Shown one piece after another: positions 25,615-34,287 of a stretch of 34,287 bases of DNA. The DNA comes from Isotricha intestinalis. Its lineage: Eukaryota > Ciliophora > Litostomatea > Vestibuliferida > Isotrichidae. Every line of letters begins with the position of its first letter. Position 1 is the first letter of the stretch. The stretch is taken from positions 1 through 34,287 of the forward strand of contig JAJJLU010003740.1 in assembly GCA_023807065.1 (NCBI GenBank). Direction: 5' to 3'. Under the pieces are notes generated by a model that saw only the letters and a list, made by a program, of their open reading frames with translations, searched no databases and was not told the DNA's origin. Position numbers and translations under genes: made by a program.

Positions 25615-27306
25615 ATGATATATAATGATAAGAATAGAGCAATGGGAATATTATCCTCAAAGAAGCCTCCAAAAGTAAATTTATTATTTACACCTCAACA
25701 AATAAATCCAAAACCAATGTTATCTCATCAAAGTATAAATATAACAGAAATAAAAGAAGAAGAAGAAATAAAAAAAGAAAAAAATAAAGAAACTGAAAAA
25801 ATAGATGATGAATCTTTAGAAAAAATAAAGCGTTTTAAAAAGAATAAAGAAATGAATTTATCTGGGAAATTACCTCAATATGAAATTGTAAATGTTAATT
25901 CAAATAACAATAGATTATCAATAAAAAGAATGGATTCAATGTCTCGAAGTCCAGAAAGAAAATATAAAAATACATTAGCATTATTTGAAGAAAATTTTGA
26001 TTTTTTAGTAGAAAGAATTCAAAATTCATCAAATAAAAAAGAAGAAAAATTAGAGAAAATAAAAAGTAGAAAACATCATTCATTAATATTAAAAATAAAA
26101 ACAAATGAATTATTATTATCAAAGCAATTAACAAAAGTAGTAGAAGCATTAGAAGATGAAGCAAAAGCATTAACAAATACAATAGAAATATCAAATTTTT
26201 ATGATTATACGAATTATTGTTTTGAACAAATACATAAAATATTAAAAGAGAATGATATAAATAAAATACAACATCCGAAAAAAGTGAAAATAATTAATCC
26301 ATTAAATCATAGTAAATTAGCAGTATTTGATTTAGATGAAACATTAATTCATGCAGTGACAGATTTAAAAAAGAAAAATTATCAAAATAATATTATAACA
26401 ATAAAAACACCAAGTGGAAAAATGGCAAAAATTGCAATAAATATAAGACCAAAATGGGAAGAAGTAATAAAAAAAGTTTCTAAATATTATACTATTGTTA
26501 TTTACACTGCTTCACATTCTTCTTATGCAAATGCAGTTTTAGATTTTTTAGATCCTGAAAATAAATATTTTTATAATAGATTATATAGAAATAATTGTAT
26601 TTGTGTTAAATTAAATGGAAGAGATGTTTATATTAAAGATTTATATATTTTTGAAGGATTTGATTTAAAAAATATTTTAATTATTGATAATTCTGTTTTA
26701 AGCTTTGCTTTTGGTTTAGATAATGGAATACCTATTTTACCTTATTATAATAGTGAAAAAGATGTTGAATTAAGCTTTTGTGGTTTTTATCTTGTTAATA
26801 TTGCTAATTGTGATAATTTAATGGATGTTAATAAAAAATATATGAAATTAGATTATTATTTTAAAAAAAAAATTGAAAAAGACAATAGTGAAAATAAAAA
26901 TAATGTAGGATTGAAAAAAATAAAAAATAAAAGAATTAAAAGAAATTCTTATGAAAATGCTTCTGAGTTAATTAATGACAAAAAAAAAGATGAGTTTGAA
27001 AAAATTAAAAAAAGTAAAAATAAAAAAATTTCTTTTGGAGTAGATAATTTTATCTCAATTTCAAAAAATGAAGAGCTTAAAAGAGCTAAAACAACATTTA
27101 TAAATATTGATGATAGTAATGAAGAAAAAGAGGATGATAAAAATAATGTAATTAATGAAAAAGAAAAAATTATTTTTGGAGAAAATAATAATAATATTGT
27201 AGTAGTTGAATTAAAAAATAATTTTGAAAAATTAAGAAATGAATTTAATCTTGAACATAATAATGTTATAGATAAAAAAAAGAAAATTTCTCATAATGAT
27301 AATTGA
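25615..27306 (+). CDS. FCP1/SCP-type (NIF domain) protein phosphatase
   Basis: 563 aa from the first ATG; the in-frame ATG at 25642 gives 554 aa beginning MGILSSKKPP, a good N-myristoylation consensus, and could be the true start. The HAD-family catalytic signature DLDETLIH is at about residue 241, with both nucleophile and acid Asp intact. It is followed by the FCP1-homology core: NIRPKWEEVIKKVSKYYTIV, motif II YTAS, the NCICVKLNGRDVYIKDL segment, and IIDNSVLSFAFGLDNGIPIL. SCP/Dullard/CTDSPL2-type enzymes remove phosphate from Ser/Thr, for example on the RNA polymerase II CTD or membrane-associated substrates. A ~230-residue N-terminal extension is mostly helical, and a ~150-residue Lys/Asn/Glu tail follows the domain. 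Stop is TGA. There is no BRCT domain, so it is SCP-like rather than true FCP1. Confidence 0.9.
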   Translation: MIYNDKNRAMGILSSKKPPKVNLLFTPQQINPKPMLSHQSINITEIKEEEEIKKEKNKETEKIDDESLEKIKRFKKNKEMNLSGKLPQYEIVNVNSNNNRLSIKRMDSMSRSPERKYKNTLALFEENFDFLVERIQNSSNKKEEKLEKIKSRKHHSLILKIKTNELLLSKQLTKVVEALEDEAKALTNTIEISNFYDYTNYCFEQIHKILKENDINKIQHPKKVKIINPLNHSKLAVFDLDETLIHAVTDLKKKNYQNNIITIKTPSGKMAKIAINIRPKWEEVIKKVSKYYTIVIYTASHSSYANAVLDFLDPENKYFYNRLYRNNCICVKLNGRDVYIKDLYIFEGFDLKNILIIDNSVLSFAFGLDNGIPILPYYNSEKDVELSFCGFYLVNIANCDNLMDVNKKYMKLDYYFKKKIEKDNSENKNNVGLKKIKNKRIKRNSYENASELINDKKKDEFEKIKKSKNKKISFGVDNFISISKNEELKRAKTTFINIDDSNEEKEDDKNNVINEKEKIIFGENNNNIVVVELKNNFEKLRNEFNLEHNNVIDKKKKISHNDN

Positions 27307-27458
27307 AATTATAAATTTTAATAAAGAAAAAAAATATATTTTTTTTTCCTTGTTCTTTAGTATTTTTTTATAAATTATTTAAATAAGAGTCATTATAAAT
27401 AAAATAAAAAAATAAAAAATTTTAAATGTTTAAATAATTTTTAAAAATATAATTTAAA

Positions 27459-28232
27459 TTAATTGTTATTTTTTTTTAATATATCATCTAAAATAGGAAG
27501 TTGATTATTATTATTATTAGCATCATTGATTGGATTATTTAATAAATTCTCATCAATTTTATTTTTAGATTCTTCTGAATTTTGACTTTTATTTTTTAGA
27601 TCATTATTATATAGTAAATAATAATAAATTGCAATTTCACAAAAAACAAATAAAAGATTAATTTCAACAGTGAAAATATTCCAAGTTCCAGATTTATCAT
27701 TTCTCATAATATAACCAATTAAAAAAGCGATTAAAACAATAATATGAAGTTCATATTTAGGAATCAAAGAAGGATCTTTATTACTATAAATATTATTTAT
27801 TTCATTAAAAGGACTTAAAATAATTACAGAATACCCAAAAAAAAAAAGAATTCCATTAAAAAATGGAATTTTATTTATTAAAATTAAAAATAATATTATA
27901 AAAACATAACAAATAATTCCAGATATTAAATATACAATTTTCATTTTAGTTTCTATTTTTAGATAATAATATCCATAAATAATTAAAAAAATTAATGAGA
28001 TTATTATTCCATAAAAAGAAAATAATAATAAAGGCCTAATCTTTCCTATACTACTTGCATAAGAAAAAACTAATGATGAACCAATTAATTTTATTAAAAC
28101 AAGTTTTAAAGGGAATAATCCAATTTCTTTTTTTCCATTTATCATTTCATGAGTAAATATATATGGAGTAGAAAAATATACCATTGTTGATATTTGTGAC
28201 ATTAAATTTATGAAATGGTCCGAGTTTAACAT
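27459..28232 (-). CDS. SWEET/MtN3-like multi-pass membrane protein
   Basis: 257 aa, ATG at 28232. About seven hydrophobic segments span residues 8-205, followed by a hydrophilic Asn-rich tail of ~50 residues. Two related halves can be seen: the first has MVYFSTPYIFTHEMINGKKE with a helix-breaking Pro and a loop Lys-Lys-Glu; the second has GYSVIILSPFNEINNIYSNK with Pro in the equivalent position. Both match the 'aSP...i...k..s.' start of SWEET triple-helix bundles, with a linker helix between. SWEETs are bidirectional sugar uniporters at plasma or organelle membranes. It could also be a related PQ-loop transporter. The divergent start is 219 nt from the MORN gene. Confidence 0.65.
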   Translation of the reverse strand: MLNSDHFINLMSQISTMVYFSTPYIFTHEMINGKKEIGLFPLKLVLIKLIGSSLVFSYASSIGKIRPLLLFSFYGIIISLIFLIIYGYYYLKIETKMKIVYLISGIICYVFIILFLILINKIPFFNGILFFFGYSVIILSPFNEINNIYSNKDPSLIPKYELHIIVLIAFLIGYIMRNDKSGTWNIFTVEINLLFVFCEIAIYYYLLYNNDLKNKSQNSEESKNKIDENLLNNPINDANNNNNQLPILDDILKKNNN

Positions 28233-28451
28233 TTTTTATATTTTTTTATTTTACATTTTTTTTAATTAATGTTATATTATTCTTTAAATGAAATAAAATT
28301 GATTTAATATAAAATTAAATTTATTTAAAGTGTATTCTTTGTTTCCTATTAAAATATATTTCCATATATGTTTCTTTTTTAAAAAAAAATTTTTTTTTGA
28401 TGATTCTAAATAATTATTAATTAATATTCATAATAATAGAAAATTTAAATA

Positions 28452-31175
28452 ATGGGAAATAATAATTGTCAATTTAATTGCAAAAAAACAGAAACAATAA
28501 AAGAAGAAGTGAATTATACAATAAATGAAACAGAAGAAAAGAAAAAAAATACAATGTATACTATTTTAAAAGGAAAATATTTTAAATCAGGAAAAATAAT
28601 ATGTGATTTTATAAATTTTCAATATCGAAGAATTTATTGTAAAATGCAATATAATAAAATGCTGTTTAATATAGAAAATTTATTTATTCCTGAAAATAAT
28701 CAAATTCCAAGAATTAAAGAAGATTATGAACAAATTTTAAATCAAAAAATAGAAAATTTTTTTGAAAATAAAAACGATATTTTAAAGGATATTTTTGATA
28801 AAACAGAATTTTTTATGGATATAAATGAATTTGATAATTTAAAAAATATGATTAAACAATATTATGCTAATGATATATATAATAATAAAATAAATTTTTA
28901 TAATGAATTTTATGAATATGTTAAAGAAAAAAATAATTTACAAATTTTTATAGAAGAAAAAAGGAATAAAGAAAATGAAATAAATGTAAAATTTAAAACT
29001 TCAATAAAAAAATTAATGAAAATTCAAAAATTAATAAGTATAAAAGGTAAAGTAGGAACTTTGTCAGATACACAAATTAATTTTATTCAAAATGATATTG
29101 AAAATCTTTTTAAAATTTGTTTATCAACTTCTAATGAAGATTTACCTAAAAAATTAGATGATAATAATCTTTCAAAAAAATCTTATTTATTATTATTACT
29201 TTCTGATGAATTTAAATTAAATACTAAAATTTTTATTTCTGGAAAATTAAGGATTTTTATTAAGTTGTTTTATTATATTTATATTATGAAAAAATATAAT
29301 TTTATTTCTTCTACAAATAATCATTTTTATAAAATTGTCAAAGATGAATATCATGATTTTTTATATAATGAAAAATATCATTTTGATGTTTCAAATAAAG
29401 CTCTTTATAAAAATCTTCCTAACAAAAAAAAATTAAAAGTTTTATATGAAGTATTTAATCCAATAAAAAAAAATTCAATTTCTAAATTATCAGATCAAAG
29501 TTTAATATTAAATTTTAATAAAAATTACTCAAATGCTCAATTAGAATCAAATCTTACATTTTCACCAAATAAAAAATTAAATTCTGAAAGAAATGAAAAA
29601 CTGAATTTAAATGTATATAAATTTTATAAATCAACAAAAAATAACAATTCAAATTCTCATAAAACAAATAAAGAAGAATCAATTGTTTCATCAAAACTTT
29701 TACCAACAATTTCATTACATGAAGAAGATGAAAATATACTGTTTAATAATCAAAATAAAACAAATAACAATAAAATAATAATAAATAATAATATAAATAC
29801 TTTAAATAAAATAAAAAGAAATAATGAAAATGAAAAACAAAAATCTTCAATAATATATAAAGAGAAAAAAAATAATAAACTTATAAGAGGAAAAACCAAA
29901 TTTTTTCCTTCAATAAATTCAATAAATAGTAATTTTGACATTAAAAAAAAATTTAATAGAAGAAGTTCAAGAGGAAAAACACAAAAAGATTTAGAAGATA
30001 ATAAAAAAAATTTATTTAAAAAATTAGTAAGTGAAGGAAGCATAGAATTATATAATGGAGAATATGATAAAACATTAAAGTTATATGCTGGATATGGAAC
30101 ATTAATTAAACCAAACCATTTATCTTTATATAATGGGACTTTTCGTTATGGAAAAAAAGAAGGTATTGGAATTTATTATAGACAATTTTCTGAAGATCAT
30201 TTTAAATATTTTATGGGAGAATTTACTAAAAATAAATTTGATGGTTTTGGTTTATTAATTGAATTTAATTCTAAATATTTAAAAATTGAAAAAGGAATTT
30301 TCCATGATTCACATTTTATTTCTGGTTTATTATTTATATTTAATGAAAAAAGTATTGATGGTTATTTAGAAATAATAAAATATGAAGGTGATTTAGAACC
30401 TAATTTATCTAATATAATAATATATAAAAATTTTGGTCATTTACTTAAATTAGATTATTTCTTTAATAAAAATAAAAAAATATATGAATTAGAAAATGAA
30501 TATGATTACACAGGTCATTTTTATTCTGGAAAAGAAGAAGGAAAAGGAGTTTTAAGATGTAAAATTATAAAAGAAAATTATTCATATGAATATAAAGGAA
30601 ATTTTAGTAATGGAGAAATAAATGGTTATGGAATAATAGAATATTCAGATAATTTCTTTATAAAAAAATATGAGGGTTTATTTTTAAATGGAAAATCATT
30701 TTATAAATATGGAATAGTATATTTTAAAAGTGGAGATGTTTATGAAGGATTTTTTGATGAAAAAAATTTAAAAAGTTTTTGTGGATTATATTGGCATAAT
30801 AATCATAATGATACTTATGATTATCATTTAGGTAATGATAATTATTTTGGTGGATTTTTAGAAGATAAAAAAAGTGGTTTTGGAAGATACGTTTCTTATA
30901 ATGATAATTTAACTATACTTTTAGTTGGAAATTATCTAAGTGGAAATAAACATGGATTGTTTTGCTTAATTTTTAATGAAGAAGATGATTCAATTAAAAT
31001 TGAAAAAAAAAAAACAAATGTTCATGATATTACTCAAACTATCCAACATATTTTTTCTGGAATTCCTATTTATAATATTTATGAATTTGTTGTTCAAAGA
31101 AAAAAATATTTTATTTTTGAAAAAGGAGATTTAATGGAAACAAGTGATAAACTAATTAAACCTTATAAATTATAA
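28452..31175 (+). CDS. MORN-repeat protein with acylatable N-terminus
   Basis: 907 aa. It begins MGNNNCQFNCKK: Gly2 plus Cys6/Cys10, a classic dual-acylation (myristoyl/palmitoyl) pattern. Residues 20-370 are helical and charged without a recognised domain; 370-530 are low-complexity Asn/Lys/Ser linker. From about 532 to 840 there are eight or more MORN-type units, each around Y-x-G-x-(F/Y)-x-x-G-x-x-x-G-x-G: LYNGTFRYGKKEGIGIYY, YTGHFYSGKEEGKGVLRC, YEYKGNFSNGEINGYGII, KYEGLFLNGKS and later YFGGFLEDKKSGFGRYV. The C-terminal ~60 residues are separate. MORN proteins line or shape membranes and the cytoskeleton, for example at the cortex or basal bodies; with the acylated start, membrane-anchored scaffolding is the likely job. 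Confidence 0.88.
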   Translation: MGNNNCQFNCKKTETIKEEVNYTINETEEKKKNTMYTILKGKYFKSGKIICDFINFQYRRIYCKMQYNKMLFNIENLFIPENNQIPRIKEDYEQILNQKIENFFENKNDILKDIFDKTEFFMDINEFDNLKNMIKQYYANDIYNNKINFYNEFYEYVKEKNNLQIFIEEKRNKENEINVKFKTSIKKLMKIQKLISIKGKVGTLSDTQINFIQNDIENLFKICLSTSNEDLPKKLDDNNLSKKSYLLLLLSDEFKLNTKIFISGKLRIFIKLFYYIYIMKKYNFISSTNNHFYKIVKDEYHDFLYNEKYHFDVSNKALYKNLPNKKKLKVLYEVFNPIKKNSISKLSDQSLILNFNKNYSNAQLESNLTFSPNKKLNSERNEKLNLNVYKFYKSTKNNNSNSHKTNKEESIVSSKLLPTISLHEEDENILFNNQNKTNNNKIIINNNINTLNKIKRNNENEKQKSSIIYKEKKNNKLIRGKTKFFPSINSINSNFDIKKKFNRRSSRGKTQKDLEDNKKNLFKKLVSEGSIELYNGEYDKTLKLYAGYGTLIKPNHLSLYNGTFRYGKKEGIGIYYRQFSEDHFKYFMGEFTKNKFDGFGLLIEFNSKYLKIEKGIFHDSHFISGLLFIFNEKSIDGYLEIIKYEGDLEPNLSNIIIYKNFGHLLKLDYFFNKNKKIYELENEYDYTGHFYSGKEEGKGVLRCKIIKENYSYEYKGNFSNGEINGYGIIEYSDNFFIKKYEGLFLNGKSFYKYGIVYFKSGDVYEGFFDEKNLKSFCGLYWHNNHNDTYDYHLGNDNYFGGFLEDKKSGFGRYVSYNDNLTILLVGNYLSGNKHGLFCLIFNEEDDSIKIEKKKTNVHDITQTIQHIFSGIPIYNIYEFVVQRKKYFIFEKGDLMETSDKLIKPYKL

Positions 31176-31405
31176 TTTTCCAAAAAATATTTGTTTGTTA
31201 TTATTTATATAGTTATGAATACTTATTTTTTTAAATAATTATTATTCATGAAATTTATGAAAAGATATATCTTATTTGGAAGTAATAATCACCAATGAAT
31301 AAGTAAAATGTTATATTAGATTAATTATAAAAAAACAAAATTAAAAATTTAAAATTTAATATATAATCTAATATAATATATAAAAGAATAATTTAAAATA
31401 AAAAA

Positions 31406-32785
31406 ATGAAAACAAGTTATACTTTCAATACAACATCAAATTTTAATTACACTCCAAATACTCAAATTTCAACTTCTAAAATTAAAGGAATGAATGAGAA
31501 CAGAAAAGACTATGATAAAAAAGTAGATTTTGAAAATTCAAATTTATATTTTTATCGTAATATAGGATTAAATTTGAAACCAGAAAATGAATTTGAAGAT
31601 AGATATAAAAATAAATCAAATGAAAATAATAGTTTATTAAAAAGAATAAAAGAATTAGAAGTTGAATTACAAAATGCAAATACTAAATATGAAGAAATAA
31701 AAGATAATTTAGAAAAAGAAATTGAAAATGAAAAAGAATTAAAAAAAGCAAATGAAACTGAATCAGAAAGTAAAATAAAAATTTCTATTAAAAATGAATA
31801 TGAGCATCAATTGAATGCTAAAAATTTAGATGATAAATATAAACAATTAAAAGTAAATAATAATAATTTAGAAAAAGAAATAAGAAATTTAAAAGAAGAA
31901 AATCTAAGATTAAAAAATAATTATGATAATTTAAAAATTGCATTAAACAATACAAAAAATCAAAATGAAAATATTTTATATTCTCAATTAGAAGAATTAA
32001 AAAAAGAAAATGATTTAATAATAAAAAGAAATAACGAAGATTTAAAAAAAATATTAGAAGAAAAAGATAAACAAATAAGAACATATGAAAAAAGTTTTGA
32101 AGAAATGAAAAATAAAAAAGAAGATTATGAATTAAACAATATATTATTACAAAGACAATTTAATGAATTAAAGAAATCAAAAATGAATGAATTAATAGAA
32201 AGAGAAAATAAAATGAAAGAAAAATCAATAAAAGAAAAAGACAAAATAATAGAAGAATATACAAAAAAATTTTCTGATTTTGATAATGAAAAAAAAAAAT
32301 ATTATGAAAAATATAGTAAAATGAGTGAAGAATTTCAAAAATTAACAAAAGAAATTTCTGATGAAAGATTAAAATTAGAAGAAGAAGATGATAAATTAAG
32401 AAGAGAAAATATTCAATTACAAAAAGATAATGAAAATATGCAAAAATTAATTAGTAAACATAATGTTGAATTAAATAAAAAAAATGAAATTATTAATATT
32501 TTAAAAAGTAATTTAGATGATATTAATTTAAAAATGAAAAGTCATTTTGATAATTCTAATAATTCTATTAATCAATTAAGTATTCTCTTTAATAAAGATA
32601 AAATTGAATGGCAAAAAGAAAGACAAGATTTATTAAATCAAATTGATTCTTTAAATTTATTGTTAAATGATTTAAAAAATCAAAATGAAAAATTAGAAAA
32701 AGAAAAAAGTGATTTTAGAAATAATTGTAAAAAATACATTTCTTCTGTTATTGATGAAAAAATGAGTCAATTAGATTCAAATTAA
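31406..32785 (+). CDS. Long coiled-coil protein, unknown function
   Basis: 459 aa. A Thr/Ser/Asn-rich N-terminus (MKTSYTFNTTSNFNYTPNTQ) is followed from about residue 75 to 450 by a nearly continuous heptad-repeat coiled coil rich in Glu, Lys, Asn and Leu, with no Pro interruptions. It ends ISSVIDEKMSQLDSN. There are no catalytic motifs, membrane segments or signal peptide. It is probably a fibrous scaffold of cytoskeletal, basal-body or ciliary structures. It lies 230 nt after the MORN gene and 96 nt before DPY30, all on the same strand, but co-regulation cannot be shown. Confidence 0.8.
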   Translation: MKTSYTFNTTSNFNYTPNTQISTSKIKGMNENRKDYDKKVDFENSNLYFYRNIGLNLKPENEFEDRYKNKSNENNSLLKRIKELEVELQNANTKYEEIKDNLEKEIENEKELKKANETESESKIKISIKNEYEHQLNAKNLDDKYKQLKVNNNNLEKEIRNLKEENLRLKNNYDNLKIALNNTKNQNENILYSQLEELKKENDLIIKRNNEDLKKILEEKDKQIRTYEKSFEEMKNKKEDYELNNILLQRQFNELKKSKMNELIERENKMKEKSIKEKDKIIEEYTKKFSDFDNEKKKYYEKYSKMSEEFQKLTKEISDERLKLEEEDDKLRRENIQLQKDNENMQKLISKHNVELNKKNEIINILKSNLDDINLKMKSHFDNSNNSINQLSILFNKDKIEWQKERQDLLNQIDSLNLLLNDLKNQNEKLEKEKSDFRNNCKKYISSVIDEKMSQLDSN

Positions 32786-32881
32786 AAAAATAAATCATTT
32801 AAATAATTTAATTTTTTTTAAACAATAAATAAAAAAAATTTAAAAAAACCTAAAAATAAAAATTAAATATAAGAAAATAAA

Positions 32882-33127
32882 ATGAGTGGAAAAGATGAAT
32901 TAGATCCAAATGTTAATTCAGAAAATATTAGTGAAAAAAAAATAGAAGAAAATAATAAAGAAGGAGGAAAACAAGATAATTTAAATAATATTTCAATAAG
33001 AGCTTATTTAGATAAAACTGTTGTTCCTTTAGTTCTTCAAGGAATGGCTGAAGTTGCTAAAGAAAGACCTGAAAATCCTATTAAGTATTTAGCTGATTTT
33101 CTTATGAAACATGCTAATGAAAAATAA
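32882..33127 (+). CDS. DPY30: DPY30-domain protein
   Basis: 81 aa. The N-terminal half is acidic and disordered. Residues about 38-78 are a complete Dpy-30 motif: [20 protein letters not shown] followed by [17 protein letters not shown], closely matching animal DPY30 (RAYLDQTVVPILLQGL..LAKERPPNPIEFLA). Two helices form an X-type four-helix dimer that binds amphipathic helices. The short stand-alone form is that of the core DPY30 subunit of COMPASS/SET1 histone H3K4 methyltransferase complexes. In ciliated cells the same domain also docks to axonemal (radial-spoke) proteins, so the location cannot be decided from sequence. Confidence 0.95.
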   Translation: MSGKDELDPNVNSENISEKKIEENNKEGGKQDNLNNISIRAYLDKTVVPLVLQGMAEVAKERPENPIKYLADFLMKHANEK

Positions 33128-33414
33128 AATATTTTTATTATTTTAAAAACAATTATGTAATTTTGGTGTTTTTTAATTTTTTATTTTTTTTTTTGAATAT
33201 TATTTAATTTTTTTTATTTGAAACTGTTTTTTCAAATATTCATAAAAAATAATTATATTGTATCTATTCTCTGGGGAAATTAATCTTTATTTCTAAATTA
33301 ATTATCAATTTTATTATTTTGAATAAAACAGCCAAATTATTCACAATAAATGAATAAAATATTTCTTAGAAAATAAAAAAATTAATAAAAAAAAAATCAT
33401 ATAAAATTAAAAAA

Positions 33415-34287
33415 ATGTCAGATACAAGTGCCTTAGATTTATTAAAGGAGGAATTAGACAATGATGACATCCAGATAAAAGTGAATGCAATTCACCGTTT
33501 CCCAATAATAATGGCAGTATTTACACCAGATAAAATAATATCAGATTTCATTCCATTTATTTCAAAAATAATTCCAAATGAAGCAGACGAGGTTCTCTTA
33601 GCAATCTCAGAAGAGCTTCCTCATTTTAAATCATATTTAGACTCCAAAAAAATAATGAATATTCTCCCTTTATTCGAATCACTTTTAGGATGTGAAGAAA
33701 CTGTAGTTAGAGAAAGTACAGTTGAAGGATTAAGAAAATTAATTCCTTCATTAACTGATGATCAAGTTCAAAGTGAAGTCATTCCTATGATTCTTAATAT
33801 TTCCAATAAAGATGCATTTCAATGGAAAGTTTCTGCTTGTTATTTAGTTAGAATTTGTTATCCTAAAGCCGGGAAAGAAAAAGAAAAATTAAGGTCACTC
33901 TATTTTAAATTATGTGATGATGAAACTCCTATTATTAAAAGAACTGCTGCTAAAGAATTTGGTCCTCTTTGTCTGACTATGGAAAAAGAACATGTTAGTA
34001 ATGAAATGATTAATTATTATAAAAAATTTATTAATGAAACTGACACTGTTAGAGTTACTATTCTCCCTGCTTTAGTTCAATTAGCTAAATTATTCCAAAA
34101 TTCAGAGACACAAAAATTAAATTTAGATTTCGTATCAAATGCTGCTGAAGATAAATCATGGAGAGTAAGAAATGAATTAGCAAATATTTATCCTGATTTT
34201 GTTGATTATTTCGGTAATCAATTAAATGATGATTTAGTGAGAAATTTAAGTAATTTAATAAAAGATAGTGAAAATGAAGTGAAAGCA
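33415..34287 (+). CDS. PP2A scaffold subunit A (65-kDa regulatory subunit), 3'-partial
   Basis: From ATG 33415 the frame is open to the window edge (291 codons), so the C-terminal half is missing; full-length family members are about 580-600 aa. Tandem HEAT repeats are clear: LLKEELDNDDIQIKVNAIHR, then ETVVRESTVEGLRKLIPSL, DAFQWKVSACYLVRICYPKA, TPIIKRTAAKEFGPLCLTME, DTVRVTILPALVQLAKLF and KSWRVRNELANIYPDF. All have the ...VR..a...l... helix-B signature and match PPP2R1 proteins. The protein is the horseshoe scaffold that joins the PP2A catalytic C subunit to variable B subunits. The first ~80 codons use more G/C-ending codons (GCC, GAG, GAC, ATC, CAG, GTG, CTC) than neighbours, as for a highly expressed housekeeping gene. 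Confidence 0.95.
   Translation, partial: MSDTSALDLLKEELDNDDIQIKVNAIHRFPIIMAVFTPDKIISDFIPFISKIIPNEADEVLLAISEELPHFKSYLDSKKIMNILPLFESLLGCEETVVRESTVEGLRKLIPSLTDDQVQSEVIPMILNISNKDAFQWKVSACYLVRICYPKAGKEKEKLRSLYFKLCDDETPIIKRTAAKEFGPLCLTMEKEHVSNEMINYYKKFINETDTVRVTILPALVQLAKLFQNSETQKLNLDFVSNAAEDKSWRVRNELANIYPDFVDYFGNQLNDDLVRNLSNLIKDSENEVKA

Noticed and set aside
31176..31405. tRNA or other small RNA gene in the larger spacers (also 10028-10294 and 33128-33414)
   Set aside because: No A-box/B-box, cloverleaf or conserved RNA motif could be found by eye; the sequences are simple A/T-rich spacers.
1..34287. Reassigned stop codons (ciliate codes with TAA/TAG = Gln or TGA = Trp)
   Set aside because: Conserved genes (SRP72, DPY30, PKG-like, PP2A-A) read through in the standard code and end sensibly at TAA or TGA.

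Overview
This is an extremely A+T-rich, gene-dense nuclear segment from a protist. I infer a ciliate. Reasons: the introns are tiny (two well-supported cases of 34 and 33 nt); intergenic gaps are short (as little as 73 nt between divergent starts); there is a cGMP-dependent-protein-kinase-type kinase with four tandem cyclic-nucleotide domains, as in alveolates; and the gene set is rich in coiled-coil, MORN and Dpy-30 proteins, as in organisms with cilia and an elaborate cortex. Of 20 visible stop codons, 18 are TAA, 2 are TGA and none is TAG, and no gene needs a stop to be read through. That excludes the Tetrahymena-type code (TAA/TAG = Gln). A standard-code ciliate, for example a rumen or other litostome, fits well, but the species cannot be fixed from this window alone.

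Layout. 1-4805: three + strand genes: a 5'-truncated acidic, repeat-containing protein; a spliced CLK/LAMMER-like kinase; and a coiled-coil protein. 4925-7848: two - strand genes, a disordered basic protein and a poly-Asn RING-H2 protein, separated by an 845-nt stretch with a possible relic exon. 8075-10027: a + strand coiled-coil protein. 10295-13528: the PKG-like kinase on the - strand. 13897-16465: a small + strand ORF, a spliced two-transmembrane small protein (-) and a leucine-rich-repeat-like protein (-). 16539-19670: a large type I membrane protein (+). 19864-22019: a small protein and SRP72 (-). 22130-27306: three + strand genes: a spliced IQ-motif protein, a membrane-anchored DUF229/sulfatase-fold enzyme and an FCP1/SCP-type phosphatase. 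27459-28232: a SWEET-like membrane protein (-). 28452-34287: MORN-repeat protein, coiled-coil protein, DPY30 and the 5' part of the PP2A scaffold A subunit (+).

The genes do not form an operon or an obvious single pathway. They mix housekeeping functions (SRP72, PP2A-A, DPY30), signalling (CLK-like, PKG-like, SCP-like phosphatase, RING E3) and cytoskeletal or cortical coiled-coil proteins. Three proteins (PKG-like, MORN, phosphatase) can start Met-Gly and may be N-acylated membrane-associated proteins.

The most interesting signals are: the loss of cyclic-nucleotide-coordinating residues in all four cNMP domains of the PKG-like kinase; a CLK-like kinase whose catalytic HxD is DxD; 33-34-nt introns that hide two genes from simple ORF reading; and a sharp within-gene block pattern in which synonymous codons switch from A-ending to T-ending, usually ending T-rich at the 3' end. 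I found no rRNA, tRNA, CRISPR array, transposon or telomere.
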